From: Euborellia annulipes
Lineage: Eukaryota; Arthropoda; Insecta; Dermaptera; Anisolabididae
Assembly: GCA_023213315.1 (NCBI GenBank)
Contig: JAKCPI010005066.1
Coordinates: 62,001-126,000 of the forward strand
Reading direction: 5' to 3'
Length of the DNA: 64,000 nt
Shown here: piece by piece, positions 11,921-22,750 of the stretch
Layout: each line of letters opens with the position of its first letter
Position numbering within the stretch: position 1 is the stretch's first letter
Notes under the pieces: model-generated
The model's input: the letters and a program-made list of their open reading frames with translations, nothing else
Told to the model about the DNA's origin: nothing
Databases searched by the model: none
Program-made: the position numbers and the translations under genes

Positions 11921-11922
11921 TA

Positions 11923-12327
11923 CAGTAAAAACCCCTCTTATCCGGCCTCGGATCAACCGGTCCTCGGATTAACCGGCCTATCCCATTATTATTATAAATA
12001 ACATATATTTATCATATATAATTTTTATTATTACATAAACTTATATATAAATTACTTTTTTGTATTTTAATTAAACAGTGTGCTTCAGCATTGTGCAATA
12101 TGTTCGATGAGTTGGTGAAGAGGTAGGGAAAGGAGCTTCTGAGTTTTTTTACTCGCTTGCTTCCCAGTCTATTTTTCTACTACATAGGCTTAAGATCTCT
12201 TAAACAAAAATGAGCTAGTTAGTTTTGATGAAAATGAATGAACATCAATTTTTCATCGAAACCGGCCAAACGGGGTATACGGCCAGGGTCTCGGCCCCGC
12301 ACAATCCGGTTAAGAGGGGTTTTACTG
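11923..12327. mobile_element. pogo/Tigger-like MITE (mariner superfamily), TA-flanked
   Basis: The ends CAGTAAAAACCCCTCTTATC and GGTTAAGAGGGGTTTTACTG are inverted repeats, flanked by TA at 11921-11922 and 12328-12329. The CAGT..CCCCTCTTATCCGG motif resembles pogo/Tigger termini. Subterminal parts also carry repeated ACCGG words. No transposase is encoded in 405 bases. Confidence 0.8.
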
Positions 12328-12329
12328 TA

Positions 12330-12595
12330 CTTTTGAAAATATTCTGTTGTAAATAAGCCTTATTTATAAATTTTATTGTACAAACATTACAATTTCATTC
12401 TAATTTTTAAATGTAGATTAATTTGAGTATTCGATATTTTTTAATTTAAAATTTGGGGATCAGTTCATTAAATCAACAGATTAGTCTGTAAAATATGATT
12501 TTTAGAAAAATCAATAAGCTTACCATCCAAATTTTCTATGTGTACAAAAAAGAAAAATTGAAAAATTAGGATCAGATTTTTTTTTTTTTAAAAAA
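12330..12595. other. AT-rich spacer
   Basis: Nothing was recognised. Confidence 0.45.
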
Positions 12596-12760
12596 AACAT
12601 TCACACTTTTTTCTCATTCACACTCACATTCACACACACATTCATGCAGTCTTTTCGGCAACTTAGGCCATATAAGACTTTGACGATAACCGTTGTAGAG
12701 AATATATATATTGTGGGTTCAGGCATTTCTATTTAAGCCATCTGGTAATTAGGATCAGAT
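12596..12760 (-). mobile_element. 3' part of SINE-1
   Basis: The complement of the SINE-1 3' body: a T/A-rich tail, CACTCACATTCACAC, CAGTCTTTTCGGCAACTTAG, GCCATATAAGACTT and TGGGTTCAGGCAT. The tRNA-like head is missing. Confidence 0.7.
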
Positions 12761-13850
12761 TAATCGGTATAAGTTTTAATCGATATGGTTGATTTCCATT
12801 GCTCCGGAATCGAGCACGCCTCACTTGATTCGAAAACACTATAACATTCCTGATCTAGGGATTTTTTCTCTAATCTATATGAACATTAAACGTTTTTTAT
12901 TATATTGTATAATTTTTCTGTAAACTTGAATGTTTGATATTTGATGGATGTATCATTACTTGTTTTATTTAGCCATCCATCCACTTATTTTATGAAGAGT
13001 TTCTTGTTAGAAAGCTGATTATCCTCCTACCCCCTCCACCCCTGGCCTTCCCCCTCGCTCTTTTTCAAGAAGAAGGAATCTCAGCGAATCAATTTCCACT
13101 CAGATGCGATGCGCGCGCGTTTTGTATAACTTTGACAGAATCAGTGTCAGATTTTATTTGAATTTACAAAATGATAAGATTAAAAATAAATACAATAAGG
13201 TTTCAATAATTTTTATAATCATCAGCTCTTTTCTCTTTTATGACCACGAGAATAAAAAAAAATCATTTCATATTCAAATTGAAAATTTTTTTTTAAATTT
13301 AATTTAAATAATCAGTTTTTAGAACTCATAAATTAAAAATTATAATTTTAAAACTTTACATTTTTTTTTCTGTTATGTTTTGCTTTGTTTAATTGACTCG
13401 AGAATAGAACGAACGAACAATAGAATTCAGAGATGGATATTTTTTTAATCTTTTTCAGAATCCTGATTTCTAATGATTGACGGAAGATACAATCCAGTAC
13501 TTTTTTTCTTATTTTGAACGAGAAGGGGCTTAGCTCTCGTTTTCTTTTTCATTAGTTTCTATTTTGAATTTGCCGGCACTTGCCTCTCCTCAGTTTATCC
13601 ATTCAATGTGTAAGAATCTCAATTATAATAGAGAGATAAATTTTCTCTGAGATGATGGTTTCCTGCATCTTTCTCCACCTAGAGAAAAGAAGAAGAATAT
13701 TTGCTTTTAAATTAATTTCTATCAAAAATATTCTTCTTTTTCTCTCTTTGAAGTGATATAAAAAAAAATCTCTTGGCAATGAAAGAGTTGTTAGTTTAAA
13801 TAAAATTTTGAGAGGCAAACCATTTCGTTCTTAATTTAGTGAAGAATACA
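12761..13850. other. AT-rich stretch with a small island near 13010-13145
   Basis: The bases at 13020-13125 are pyrimidine-rich then CG-containing (GATGCGATGCGCGCGCG), possibly a cis-element. The rest is A/T-rich with nothing recognised. Confidence 0.35.
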
Positions 13851-14392
13851 TGTGGAGCTCAGATGCAAAACTGCCCTAATCTAAAAAATTTTGCAATTGA
13901 GTTAGAGGTCGTGTCCTGCTAATTCCGTGGCGGGGAATTTGAATTTATTATCTTTCTAAATTTTATATTTACCATAAAAACATAGTGTGAAATATAACTT
14001 TGGTTGCAAAACTTTCTTTATCCACTATATGATGTTCGAAATTTTTGATTTTATTGTATCCCATACCTGATTAAATTGAGCCATCTCGATATTGATGCGT
14101 TTCAAAACTCTCCTTCTCATAAGTAAATAAATATATTCTCCTAAGTGGTCGGATAAAACTGCCTATGTATAAAGTTGAGCTGCAAAACTCTCCTTGTCCA
14201 ACACATTTTTATCAATATTTAATTTATTTATACATGCATCCTAATGAAATTTGCCTAAATTGCTTTAAATCCACGAACAGCCCAAAAATGTTTTGCACTA
14301 TTTTTTTTATTGAAAAAATGAATTTATAATTTTTTCGAATTACCAAAAAAAGTGCTTGGTGGATAAATATAGTTTTGCATCTCAGCTCCACA
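13851..14392. mobile_element. 542-bp foldback/MITE with internal direct repeats
   Basis: The ends (TGTGGAGCTCAGATGCAAAA and its near-complement at 14371-14392) form inverted repeats. A GCAAAACT..CCTT..TCC unit occurs directly near 13866, 14006, 14103 and 14180, and inverted near 14358-14378. No open frame of interest. Confidence 0.7.
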
Positions 14393-14904
14393 CTTGAGAA
14401 TAAAATTCTTTGGTTTCACAATTCAAAAAAAATTAAAATACAATCACATTGCGTTTTAAATTGGTTTGATTACTTTTAAAGTAATAAATGAATAAATTAA
14501 TTAATACATTAAAAGTTACTTAATAAAAAGAGATACAAACTCTCCATTATTGAAATTGTGTTCCAGAATTTTTTAGAGTGAAATACCAAGTGCATTACTC
14601 ATTAAGAGAAAGCCTAAAAGAAATTCCTTTTTTATTGGTCAAAATAGTCCAATGCTTGGGGCAACAACAACAAAAAAACCTTTCCAATTTTTTTTTTTTT
14701 TTGGACTTCATAATTAATTTTAAAGAAAACGAAATATTTTTCTAAGATAAGCAAGATGGTAGTATGGTAGCATAATAATAAATCAGCTAGCTTGGAGGGG
14801 ATCGCAAATCATAACCAGGATGACGGAATTGAGAACCCGCCCAAATAAAAAAAAAAAAAAAAAATCTACACAGATTTCAGCCTGAAAGGTAAACATTTAA
14901 TAAG
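14393..14904. other. AT-rich non-coding stretch
   Basis: Nothing was recognised apart from poly-A and poly-T runs. Confidence 0.45.
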
Positions 14905-15345
14905 GCTGTCGTGAGAGACGGTGTGTTCTTATCGCTTGTCTCTCGTCCCCTCCACTTTCTTCTTCAACCGGGAGATAAACTTAATCCCCCGACTTTTCTA
15001 CCGATGGGATAAGAAGAGAAAAAGGGGGGAAGGGGGGACTAATATTTTCTTAAGATTGCCTGTCGTCTGTCTCTCTTCTCTTCTCTCTTCTTTCTCCTTG
15101 GATGTTGTCGACGTTTGTCTTATGTCGGTGAGAGTGACATGGCCAATTCGCATGTCAGGAATACAAATCGCTCGTTTAATAACACATTACATGGTGCACA
15201 ACCCTTGCACGGACAAGTCCTCGTCGTCGACGTCGTCCTAAAGCCGTTTCCAACGTGTAATTTCAGATTGATTAACGCTTTTCGATCTAAGTACTACATA
15301 TGTCAATCGCCTTAGCAACCGAGAAGAAAGGGCTTCACATTATTT
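14905..15345. promoter_or_regulatory. Long G+C-richer island, candidate enhancer
   Basis: About 440 bases of non-repetitive mixed sequence. It includes a CT-rich tract, CATGGCCAATTCGCATGTC, CGTCGTCGACGTCGTCC and GATTGATTAACG with homeodomain-like cores. Two overlapping frames of 66 and 106 codons are in different phases and neither looks like a known protein. It is one of the strongest regulatory candidates in the window. Confidence 0.4.
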
Positions 15346-15575
15346 CCTTTTTATCGGATTCTGTTCAATTCTAAAGAGCATTTTTCTTTTATAGGCCTAT
15401 ATAGAAATAACTATTTAAATCAAATTTTTTTAGAAGAATTCATGTCACAAAAATACTGAAGGAAATTGTTAAGAACAGGGATGTCCATCCCCTGGCAGGG
15501 AATACAAATTTATGATTTATTTTGTCTTAAATATAATAATGTTTTTATTTTTCAAATTCATTTTCCAGCTCTTCC
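15346..15575. other. AT-rich spacer
   Basis: Nothing was recognised. Confidence 0.45.
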
Positions 15576-15836
15576 TTCCATAGTGCCAATGTTAAATCTC
15601 TAGGGGGATTTGCATGTTAATTTCGATTCAAAAAGGAGGTCCCTTTTGGAACTTATTTTTACACATTTAAAAATTTTTTTTCTAATTATGAAATTTTGTA
15701 TTTATTTAAGATTCTCTAAATTGACTTTTTTCTTTTTACTTATGAAAAAAATGCAAGTGGTCAAGTTTGGAAAAAAGGTGCTATGGGAAACTAAATATAC
15801 CAGTTACACCAGATTTTTACCCTATTCTACTACCTG
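15576..15836 (-). mobile_element. Family A element, hairpin-proximal fragment
   Basis: Blocks shared with 3750-3960 and 51960-52220: CCAATGTTAAATCTCTA, GGGGATTTGCATGTTAATTT, GAAATTTTGTATTTATTTA, then CTATGGGAAACTAAATATA and a partial ACACCAGATTTTT hairpin end. The hairpin is collapsed. Confidence 0.65.
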
Positions 15837-15919
15837 AGGTTATTATAAATTACCAGAAGATTGTTTCCATCTATTAAATGACAATTGATAGAATTAAAAA
15901 AAAAACAAAAAATTAATTT

Positions 15920-16215
15920 GTTTAAGATCTTTTTCGGCATCTGGGGCCATTTAGACCCCGCCTCTATTCTTGAACTGAAAAAAATTGGTAGAGTAGGCTT
16001 ACTCCCCTTTTGTGATATGGGTTTCAAAAATTTATTTTTACTGAGTCTAAATGGCCTTAGATGACGAAAAAGATCTTAAATAAAAAATAAAAATAAAAAA
16101 AATTGATAGTAGATATACAATAATTTATAAAAAGTTTTATCGCTCAGAACAGGAAATGAATTACTGACCTTTAGAACAATAAGCGAGATTTCTACCTCTG
16201 ATCAAACATTAGTTT
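15920..16215. mobile_element. Inverted pair of SINE-2 tails with tRNA-like head
   Basis: A tail reading TTAAGATCTTTTTCGGCATC at 15928 is mirrored by GACGAAAAAGATCTTAAATA near 16062. On the minus strand, 16145-16205 has a tRNA-like promoter (GATCAGAGGTAGAAATC, then GTAATTCATTTCCTG). Two SINE-2-type copies in opposite orientation seem to be joined here. Confidence 0.55.
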
Positions 16216-16837
16216 TTGATATTAAATGTTTTATTAATTGTTTCAACTCACCAGGACTGGGCAAGTAGTAGATGGAAAGGAGAAAGTTCTTTTCAATCCG
16301 AATAAAATATATAAATAATATAGTCTATATATTTTAATTTTTGAAAATATATTATGTGGGGGGGGGGGGTGGCTAGCTACAGAGTAAAGCAACAGACCAA
16401 ACCAAAATCGTGGAAGTGTGTGGTCCTAAAAAACCAGCTTGCTTGTTGAACGTCCTGTTGTTGAGATAGATACAAGAAATTTAATAAATATGGACTAAAC
16501 CCCTAAATGGCCTCTTCAGCCGAGAGGGAAAATTTCTGGTAAAAAGAATTTTTTAATAATTTTGTTATTTATTGATCGATTGTTAAGAATTTTTGGTTGA
16601 TTAAATTTTATAATAACTTGTATATTAAGTACGGTATATAGATATTAGATTATATATTAATCGGATTAATATTTATTTATTACAAGCTTTTTTTTCATAA
16701 ATGAATTAAAAATTAAAATGAGGCGTTTTATTTATTGTTGTTTATACAGTATGTGCTTTTTTATTGTTCAGTTGTTACTAAATACATTTATAAATGGATT
16801 GCCCGCCAATATTGATTTAAAATTAACAACGCTAAAA
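16216..16837. other. AT-rich stretch
   Basis: It contains a poly-G run at 16358-16368. Bases 16370-16470 are of mixed composition but unrecognised. Confidence 0.4.
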
Positions 16838-17075
16838 GCCCTCGGGCTTGGTGTAGGGATTAGCGTGATTGCCTTCTATTCCAAGGGTTTTGGGCTCGGA
16901 TCCCAGGCAGTCCGATGATTTTATTTTGGATACCAAATGGCTTAAATAAGAATGCCTGGACCCCAAATATATATATATTACTAAATACGAGTATCGTTAA
17001 AGTCTTAATGGCCTAGGTTGCCGAGAAGACTGTGTGAACGTGTGTGTGAATGAGAAAAAAGTGTGCGAGTTTTTG
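16838..17075 (+). mobile_element. tRNA-derived SINE-1, near full length
   Basis: The head has an A-box-like TTGGTGTAGGGATTAGCG and a B-box-like GGGCTCGGATCCCAGG. The body has TTGGATACCAAATGGC, AAGAATGCCTGGACCCC and AAAGTCTTAATGGCCTAGG, then GAAGACTGTGTGAACGTG and GAGAAAAAAGTGTG. The same order recurs at 46812 and 21154. The open frame over the head is chance. Confidence 0.85.
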
Positions 17076-17833
17076 TAAACAACGCTAAAAAATTCCGATT
17101 ATTATTGTTTATAATATTTTTTTTTTTTATGAAAAAATTAATGGCCAAAATCTTTGGTCTCTTTCCGATCTTTTTTCTTTAACAAATAAGAAGATTTGAA
17201 GCAGTGAGTCAATACTTTGGAAGAACTACTAATTGAATGCCTAAGTTAAGAAGAAAGAATATTGCCTCCGAATTCCGGAATCCACTTAAAGGAATGTTTA
17301 ACTGAGTAATGTTGTCTTTATTTTAGCATTTCCTCAATTTTTGGTATTTGGTATTGAACTATGAAAATAAATTTTGGAAATGTTTATGTCAATCTAGATA
17401 GGGATTGAGATACTAGGAATAAATTTGTTAGGATATTTTAATTCTGACTCGTCTTCATTATTAGCTCTGTTCTGATAATACTACTATCTGCACAGCCAGT
17501 TGTTGAATCTAACAAGAGTACTATCGATAGATTATTATTATTATTCTCGTCAAAGTTTCGAGTGTTTATATTAATTTCGTCCTGATTATGTGTGTGATTC
17601 ACACTCGAAATGTCGACGGGAACAAGAATTTTATTTTCTGGTCATTTTATCCACCTTCTTCTAGCCGTCCGTCTTCATTAATATTTATTTTATTATTAGT
17701 TTTCTGCTGGCTTTTGGCGAAAAGACATAATTTTTTGTCAATATGTTTTTTTTTTTTTTGACCTATAATTTAATCTGAATATAAATTTTGTTAGTCGAAA
17801 CAAAGAATGTTTTTTTTTGTTATTAAAATTTTG

Positions 17834-17864
<31 letters not shown>

Positions 17865-18197
17865 TATTTTTTTAAAGATGGTATCTTTAAGTTTTTTGTT
17901 CTTTATTAAATGTAAACACTGTAGCATAACACGAATTAAATTCAGATTATATTTAATATTATTCATAATTAAAAAAGCTTTAAGTTTCCAGCATAAAATA
18001 AGCGAAGTTTATTTTATTATTTATTCTTATCGCTTTTTTTTGTGCTAATAAAATTCAGACAAAGTTAATAATTAAAAATTTTTATTGTATTTGAAATTAT
18101 TATATAAAAATTATACATAATGTTGCAAATAAAACTTGAAATAAATTAATTATTTTGTAAATTATATTCAATCAAAATATTTTATACGACTAGAAAA
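17076..18197. other. AT-rich stretch with a weak island and poly-A
   Basis: The bases at 17440-17700 are of mixed composition (ATCGATAGATTATTATTATT, CACTCGAAATGTCGACGGG) and might be a cis-element. A 23-base poly-A lies at 17834-17856. There is no coding signal. Confidence 0.35.
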
Positions 18198-18546
18198 GTC
18201 GAAAAAAATTGAAAAAGTGCATCAGTAAAGTATTAGTACTTTTTGGCCGATTTTGTTCAAAAGCTTTGTGTTACGTCCCATGGGGGTACCTAACTTAAAT
18301 ATAGGATTTCAACCTTTTAACTCTGTTCGTTCTTGAGATATTTTGTTCACAGAGAGAGAAAGTATTGAATTCATGTCAAATATTCGATGTCGAGATTTTG
18401 ATGGATAGACACACGGTCTCCGTGTTGCGAAAACCACTTTTTTGAATTCAGGGGATCTCAAAATCTCGACATCGAATTTTTGACATGAATCCAATACTTT
18501 CTCTCTCTATACCATATTAACATATATAGAGGTAAGAGAAAGTAAA
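18198..18546 (+). mobile_element. Family A element, distal half with duplicated inverted end
   Basis: Family blocks: GCATCAGTAAAGTATTAGTA, GTTACGTCCCATGGGGGT, TGTTGCGAAAACCACTTTTT, then the distal end GACATGAATCCAATACTTTC and GGTAAGAGAAAGTA. The distal end is also present in inverse orientation at 18350-18405, so 18350-18510 folds back on itself. Confidence 0.75.
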
Positions 18547-18817
18547 AAAGAAAAATCTTCTTGTCATACATTTTTCATTTCACTTCTTTCCTATAAAAAA
18601 CCATATTTCATTCACTCTGATTTGATATTTTCACGTTGTTATACATTTGCAAAAATAAGAATAAAATTCATCTCTCGCAAAAAAAAAAGGAAGAGGGTGA
18701 AATTGATTCTGTGAAAAGATGAACGAGGATTTTTCTTAAAGGGACACACAGAGAATATATTCTGAAATATTCCCTATAATACTAGCCTATAAAATAAATA
18801 AAAAATTTTTTTTAATA
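18547..18817. other. AT-rich spacer
   Basis: Nothing was recognised. Confidence 0.45.
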
Positions 18818-18960
18818 TACTTTTTAATCTTTTTCGGCTACTGGAGCCATTAATACTAAAATACAGGTATATTTGAGAAAAAGATTTTTATCGATACCTT
18901 CCAGCGGCCGTTCAACACCCTTCTCCATCTGGTCCACCCATCCAGATGTCGAGAGTTGCT
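18818..18960 (-). mobile_element. Repeat C (SINE-like), copy 1
   Basis: On the minus strand: CCAGATGGAGAAGGGTGTTG, AACGGCCGCTGGAAGGTATC, ending in a tail TGGCTCCAGTAGCCGAAAAA followed by A/T. Related copies lie at 27163-27298 and 40322-40390. The tail resembles that of SINE-2. Confidence 0.6.
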
Positions 18961-19348
18961 TGGCATTGTTTGTTTATCTTGGTGGCTGTCTTACATCTTA
19001 CCAGGCCCGTCGGCAAATAAATAATTATTGTTTAAAAATATTGAATATTTTAGAGGTGGTCAGATTTTTAAAATTGTTGTTTCTGACAGAATATGCCTAA
19101 TAGAATAAAATTTCATGTGATGTTTCAAACTCTTTTATTACCTATTTTTTCAAGATAAAAAAATTCAAAAAATCAACCGCGTAGGATAATATGGGCCTAC
19201 TTGTAGAATAAAAACAATTTTCTCTAAATTGTATAATTTGACGATCTTAATTTGGTACGCTGTTAAAATTTTCAAGGGATATTCATAATTATGAAGTCTG
19301 TTTATGAAATTTACATTCGGATATATGAAAAAGTTTTTTTTTTTTTTT
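18961..19348. repeat. AT-rich stretch with a repeat shared with 45675
   Basis: The bases at 19258-19332 (CTGTTAAAATTTTCAAGGG, ATATTCATAA, TTTACATTCGGATATATGAA) recur at 45680-45775. The identity is unknown. Confidence 0.5.
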
Positions 19349-19440
19349 AAACACTCACACTTTTTTCCCATTCACACTCACATTCACACAGTCTTTTCGG
19401 CAACTTAGGCCATATAAGACTTTATAAGATAACCGTTATT
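19349..19440 (-). mobile_element. 3' end of SINE-1
   Basis: The complement of the SINE-1 3' body: CACTCACATTCACACAG, TCTTTTCGGCAACTTAGGC, CATATAAGACTT, AACCGTTATT. Only about 90 bases remain. Confidence 0.7.
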
Positions 19441-19497
19441 AATGAATATAGGCCTATTCATAAAGTGAAAATAAAGTAAAAACAAATTGCTGCAAGT

Positions 19498-19572
19498 TAG
19501 GCAACCCAAATGACCAACTCACTAATGATAAATTGCCAAGAGCCTTGGAGTTGGTCATTTGTGTTGCCCAAC
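19498..19572. repeat. 75-bp foldback
   Basis: TTAGGCAACCCAAATGACCA ACTC on the left pairs with GAGTTGGTCATTTGTGTTGC CC on the right around a 25-base loop. A similar CAATTGGGTTGCC word occurs at 35431 and GGCAGCCCAAATGGC at 52411, so it may be a short MITE. Confidence 0.65.
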
Positions 19573-20550
19573 TCCCAGTAACTAAAAATTAACTCTAATT
19601 TCTACACTCCATTTACTTAATTCAAGAAAATAGCCATTTAATTAAGTGTTTCATAAATTCTTACTTCTTTTGCGAACAATTTTTATTCTAAATGAAAATT
19701 ATCAAATAGATTTTTTGATTGTCATCTAAATACACGTAGATTGTATAAGCTGATAAGTTTTTTTTCTCTCTCACTCGACTTATATAAAAGATCAAAGGAT
19801 TAAGACGAAAGAGAGAAATCACAGCCATTACATGTGTTAACATTTTTTAACTATTAGTAATCGATAATTACTATAAAACCTGAAAATTAACTTGTCTGAT
19901 CTAAAGTCAAATTGACATTAATTCAAATCTGTACGATAATTTTGTTATTATGTAGTCATTTTGAATCTTCTTTTAAACGTCGCTATTATAATTTTATGGA
20001 AATGGTAGTATAATTATTATAACAAGTGATGTTCAAAAATTTTTTAATAACACAAAAAAATGCTTATATAATTTTGATATTAAAAAGAATTTAATTTTTT
20101 TTTTCGTTCTGGTTTTAATTAAAATCTTGTTGTTTTTTGATTAATCTTAATTAAATTATAACACCGCTGGTGATTAACAAATTTAGCCAAACTAATTATA
20201 GGCTAGTAGGCTACTAATCAAAACGTTTTTTCGCAATAATCCAGTTAGATGGTTTTAGTGATTTTTAAAAAATAAAATATTGATGATGATTTATTGATCT
20301 ATTGATTAGTGAGGATGGACGAAATCAATCACAGGAATGTAAGACGATCTTGGGTCATTTATTTTCAAATATTCAGGCCGGCTTGACGCCTGGTAATTCA
20401 GAGGCTTCATTAAATAAAAATTTTAAAAATTTATCAAAAAAATAACAAATCAAATAAATTACATAAGATGGTAAATAAGAATTATATATATCTCGTTCAG
20501 ATCCGTGAAGAAAAATCATATAATTTAATATAAATAGCCGATAAAAGTTA
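19573..20550. other. AT-rich non-coding stretch
   Basis: Nothing was recognised. The mixed segment at about 20310-20410 may be the body of the adjacent tRNA-like SINE. Confidence 0.4.
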
Positions 20551-20625
20551 GGGTGTCACCAGGTGTCGAACCACAGATCCACTGATTTGTTCTCAGTGTG
20601 CCCAACCACTTGACCACAGCACGGC
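20551..20625 (-). mobile_element. tRNA-like SINE head
   Basis: On the minus strand it reads TGTGGTCAAGTGGTTGGG (A-box-like) and GTGGTTCGACACCTGG (B-box-like), about the right distance apart. It resembles a degenerate tRNA with a long variable arm, but the acceptor arms do not pair by eye. Confidence 0.55.
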
Positions 20626-21153
20626 TTTCAGCTATTTGAATTCAATGAGACCGCTAAATTAGTTTTTTGGAGAATTGGACCCAAATTTGAAGTCACAAAC
20701 TTCTCGGTCAACTAGGTGCAATCTAGATGGACGTAATGAGAATATCTCTCATTTGTGCAATTAATAAATAAGACATGCTGGTAAGATGGTCTTATAATCT
20801 CCTGATTGATTTTTTCAAATCTTCTCGTCAGAAATTTATTAATACATTTACCATCAAAACAACGTTTTAATTTGTACAGTTATTTCCTAAAAGTTTTGTT
20901 CATCTGCTTTAACTGATTATTATTATTTTTAAGAAGTTTTAAGAAAATTTGTCCCTGGGATGTTTGTTTCAACATTTGCTCTAGCAGTCAGAGTTTTTCG
21001 TTTCTCGTTTTTAACGATGAAAATTTTTTTAAATTATATTGACTACCAAATAGTGACAGGGTGCTCAGATGCCGAAAAAGTTCTGAATTAAAAAAATAAA
21101 TTTTGGAGGAATCTTGGAGAAATATAGCCTATAGATCTAGAAGTAACTTTTAA
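20626..21153. other. AT-rich non-coding stretch
   Basis: Nothing was recognised. Confidence 0.45.
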
Positions 21154-21375
21154 AATTTAAAAGGCCCTCGGGCTTGGTAGCACTACTGCCTTGTATACCA
21201 AGGGTCGCGGGTTCGGACCTCAGGTAGTCCGATGATTTTATTTAAGCCACTTGGATACCAAATGGAATTCGGAGCCCAAATACATACATCAAAAACGGTA
21301 ATCGACAAAAGTCTTATATGCCCTGAGTTACCGAAAAGACTGTGTGAATGTGTGTGTGAGTGTGAGTGTTAAAAA
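21154..21375 (+). mobile_element. tRNA-derived SINE-1 with shortened A-box region
   Basis: Head GGCCCTCGGGCTTGGTAGCA, B-box-like GCGGGTTCGGACCTCAGG, GGATACCAAATGG, AAAGTCTTATATGCCCTGAG and GAAAAGACTGTGTGAATGTG. About ten bases around the A-box are lost and the CCTGGACCCC block is altered. Confidence 0.8.
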
Positions 21376-21599
21376 AAATAAATTAAAAAATAAAGACCTA
21401 AGTCTGTCAAAGTCACTTTTTGCAGATGTTGGATATCAAACTCTCCCCAGCTGTCTTCACAAAATTTGTATCAGCCTACTTACTATAAGAATTATTTTCT
21501 TGACCCGAGTGTCAAAATCAAAAGCCAGATGATAGCAGACGCTTTTCATTTAAATTTAAGTTCATAATTGAAAACTGTTAGGAGTTAAAGATTGACGAT
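21376..21599. other. AT-rich spacer
   Basis: A 62-codon frame starts in the SINE tail. It is not supported as a gene. Confidence 0.4.
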
Positions 21600-21680
21600 T
21601 GCAATCAGGATTTGAACATGAGTCACCTTAAATTCAGAATTCAAAAGTTCATTGCTTTAACCCACTCAGCGAATCAGACT
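21600..21680 (-). mobile_element. tRNA-like SINE head
   Basis: On the minus strand, CGCTGAGTGGGTTAAAGCA resembles an A box and CATGTTCAAATCCTGATTGC a B box. The stems are degenerate. It is another tRNA-derived repeat rather than a tRNA gene. Confidence 0.5.
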
Positions 21681-22531
21681 TTTTTATAATCTCTAATTTA
21701 GAGAATAGCTGTATAATTATATAACCATCAAAAGGAGTTTTTGAAAGAATATATTAAATTAAAATTTTTTAAAACCAACTAACATTGACATACTTAATCA
21801 GCAAGCGTATCCTAGCTACCTGCTTGGCTTGATGTTTTATTTTGATATATAAATAAATATATATATTTTTGGGAACTGTTAAAAATATAATTACAAATTT
21901 CTTAAGCCTTGTTTGGTAATTTTTATTATAATAATAATAATCATTAGCACATAATAAATACATGTTCGATTTAATGGTTCTTATGCATGACTCTGATTAA
22001 ACATAATTAAAATGAATGAAGTGGACTTGGGCTTGCTTAGGTCATAAAAATTATCTACACAGATTAAATATAAAAAAAAAAATAAATAAATAGAAGAAAA
22101 TTATTTTAATCATCCTGTAAAAACAAAATATTCAAATTAGATATTATAATATAAATTAAATAATTATAAAATAGTCACAAAATTTACAAAGAGTAGATAA
22201 CGTGGCTTCATTTTACACTGTGAATTGTTTAAGGCCACCTTCCAACGTTGTAGTTTGTCACTTCGAATAGTCAAACTTTGAATGAAAAGCTCCAAAATTT
22301 TTATGAAGTACACGATTCGATAAACTATTGGAAGTTGAAAGGTCTTCTTTTACTTCGGTTTTTATAATAATGGGATCAGACATTCGGACTCTTCGTCTTC
22401 TCTTTGAACCATTAAGGTTAAATTACAATATACATTTTTTTTATGAATTTTCTGAGAATACAGTATAATAATATTGTTGACCATGAATATACAGTATACT
22501 GTAATCACAGCTCTGCTGAACAAATGCTCTC
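21681..22531. other. AT-rich non-coding stretch
   Basis: The bases at 22230-22350 form a weak imperfect inverted repeat (CCACCTTCCAACGTTGTAG versus CTATTGGAAGTTGAAAGG). Nothing else was recognised. Confidence 0.4.
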
Positions 22532-22750
22532 TTACACTTTTCCAAGCAAGTGTGCCAACAGCTTCCTCTTGAAAGTTTCAATATTTCTTGACAATCTAAT
22601 ATTTATTGGAATAGTATTCCAAAATCTCACATAATGTACCGTGAAAGATCTGCCGTACATGGATGTGCGATGAATTGGCATGTGTCTGTTTCTGAGATCT
22701 CTGCTGTGAACAGATGTCTTAAATTCAAATAGTCTGAATAAATTGAAGAG
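22532..22750 (-). pseudogene. Non-LTR retrotransposon reverse transcriptase, C-terminal remnant
   Basis: Minus-strand translation from 22750 to a TAA at 22532-22534 gives 72 residues, including HSRDLRNRHMPIHRTSMYGR, VRFWNTIPINIRLSRNIETF and KRKLLAHLL. This is the pattern that ends Jockey/CR1-type LINE polyproteins: a basic TR/SR..HR segment, then (L/F)WN(S/T)LP...R...FK..L..HLL. The frame meets a TAG immediately upstream and the reverse transcriptase core is not present, so this is a dead fragment. The 3' UTR beyond the stop runs toward lower coordinates. Clade assignment is uncertain. Confidence 0.75.

Noticed and set aside
16838..16916. Possible functional tRNA gene
   Set aside because: A- and B-box words are present, but acceptor and anticodon arms do not pair and the sequence continues into a shared SINE body with an A-rich tail.
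20551..20625. Possible tRNA-Leu/Ser-like gene on the minus strand
   Set aside because: The cloverleaf is not maintained and no matching acceptor stem is seen, so it is called a SINE head.
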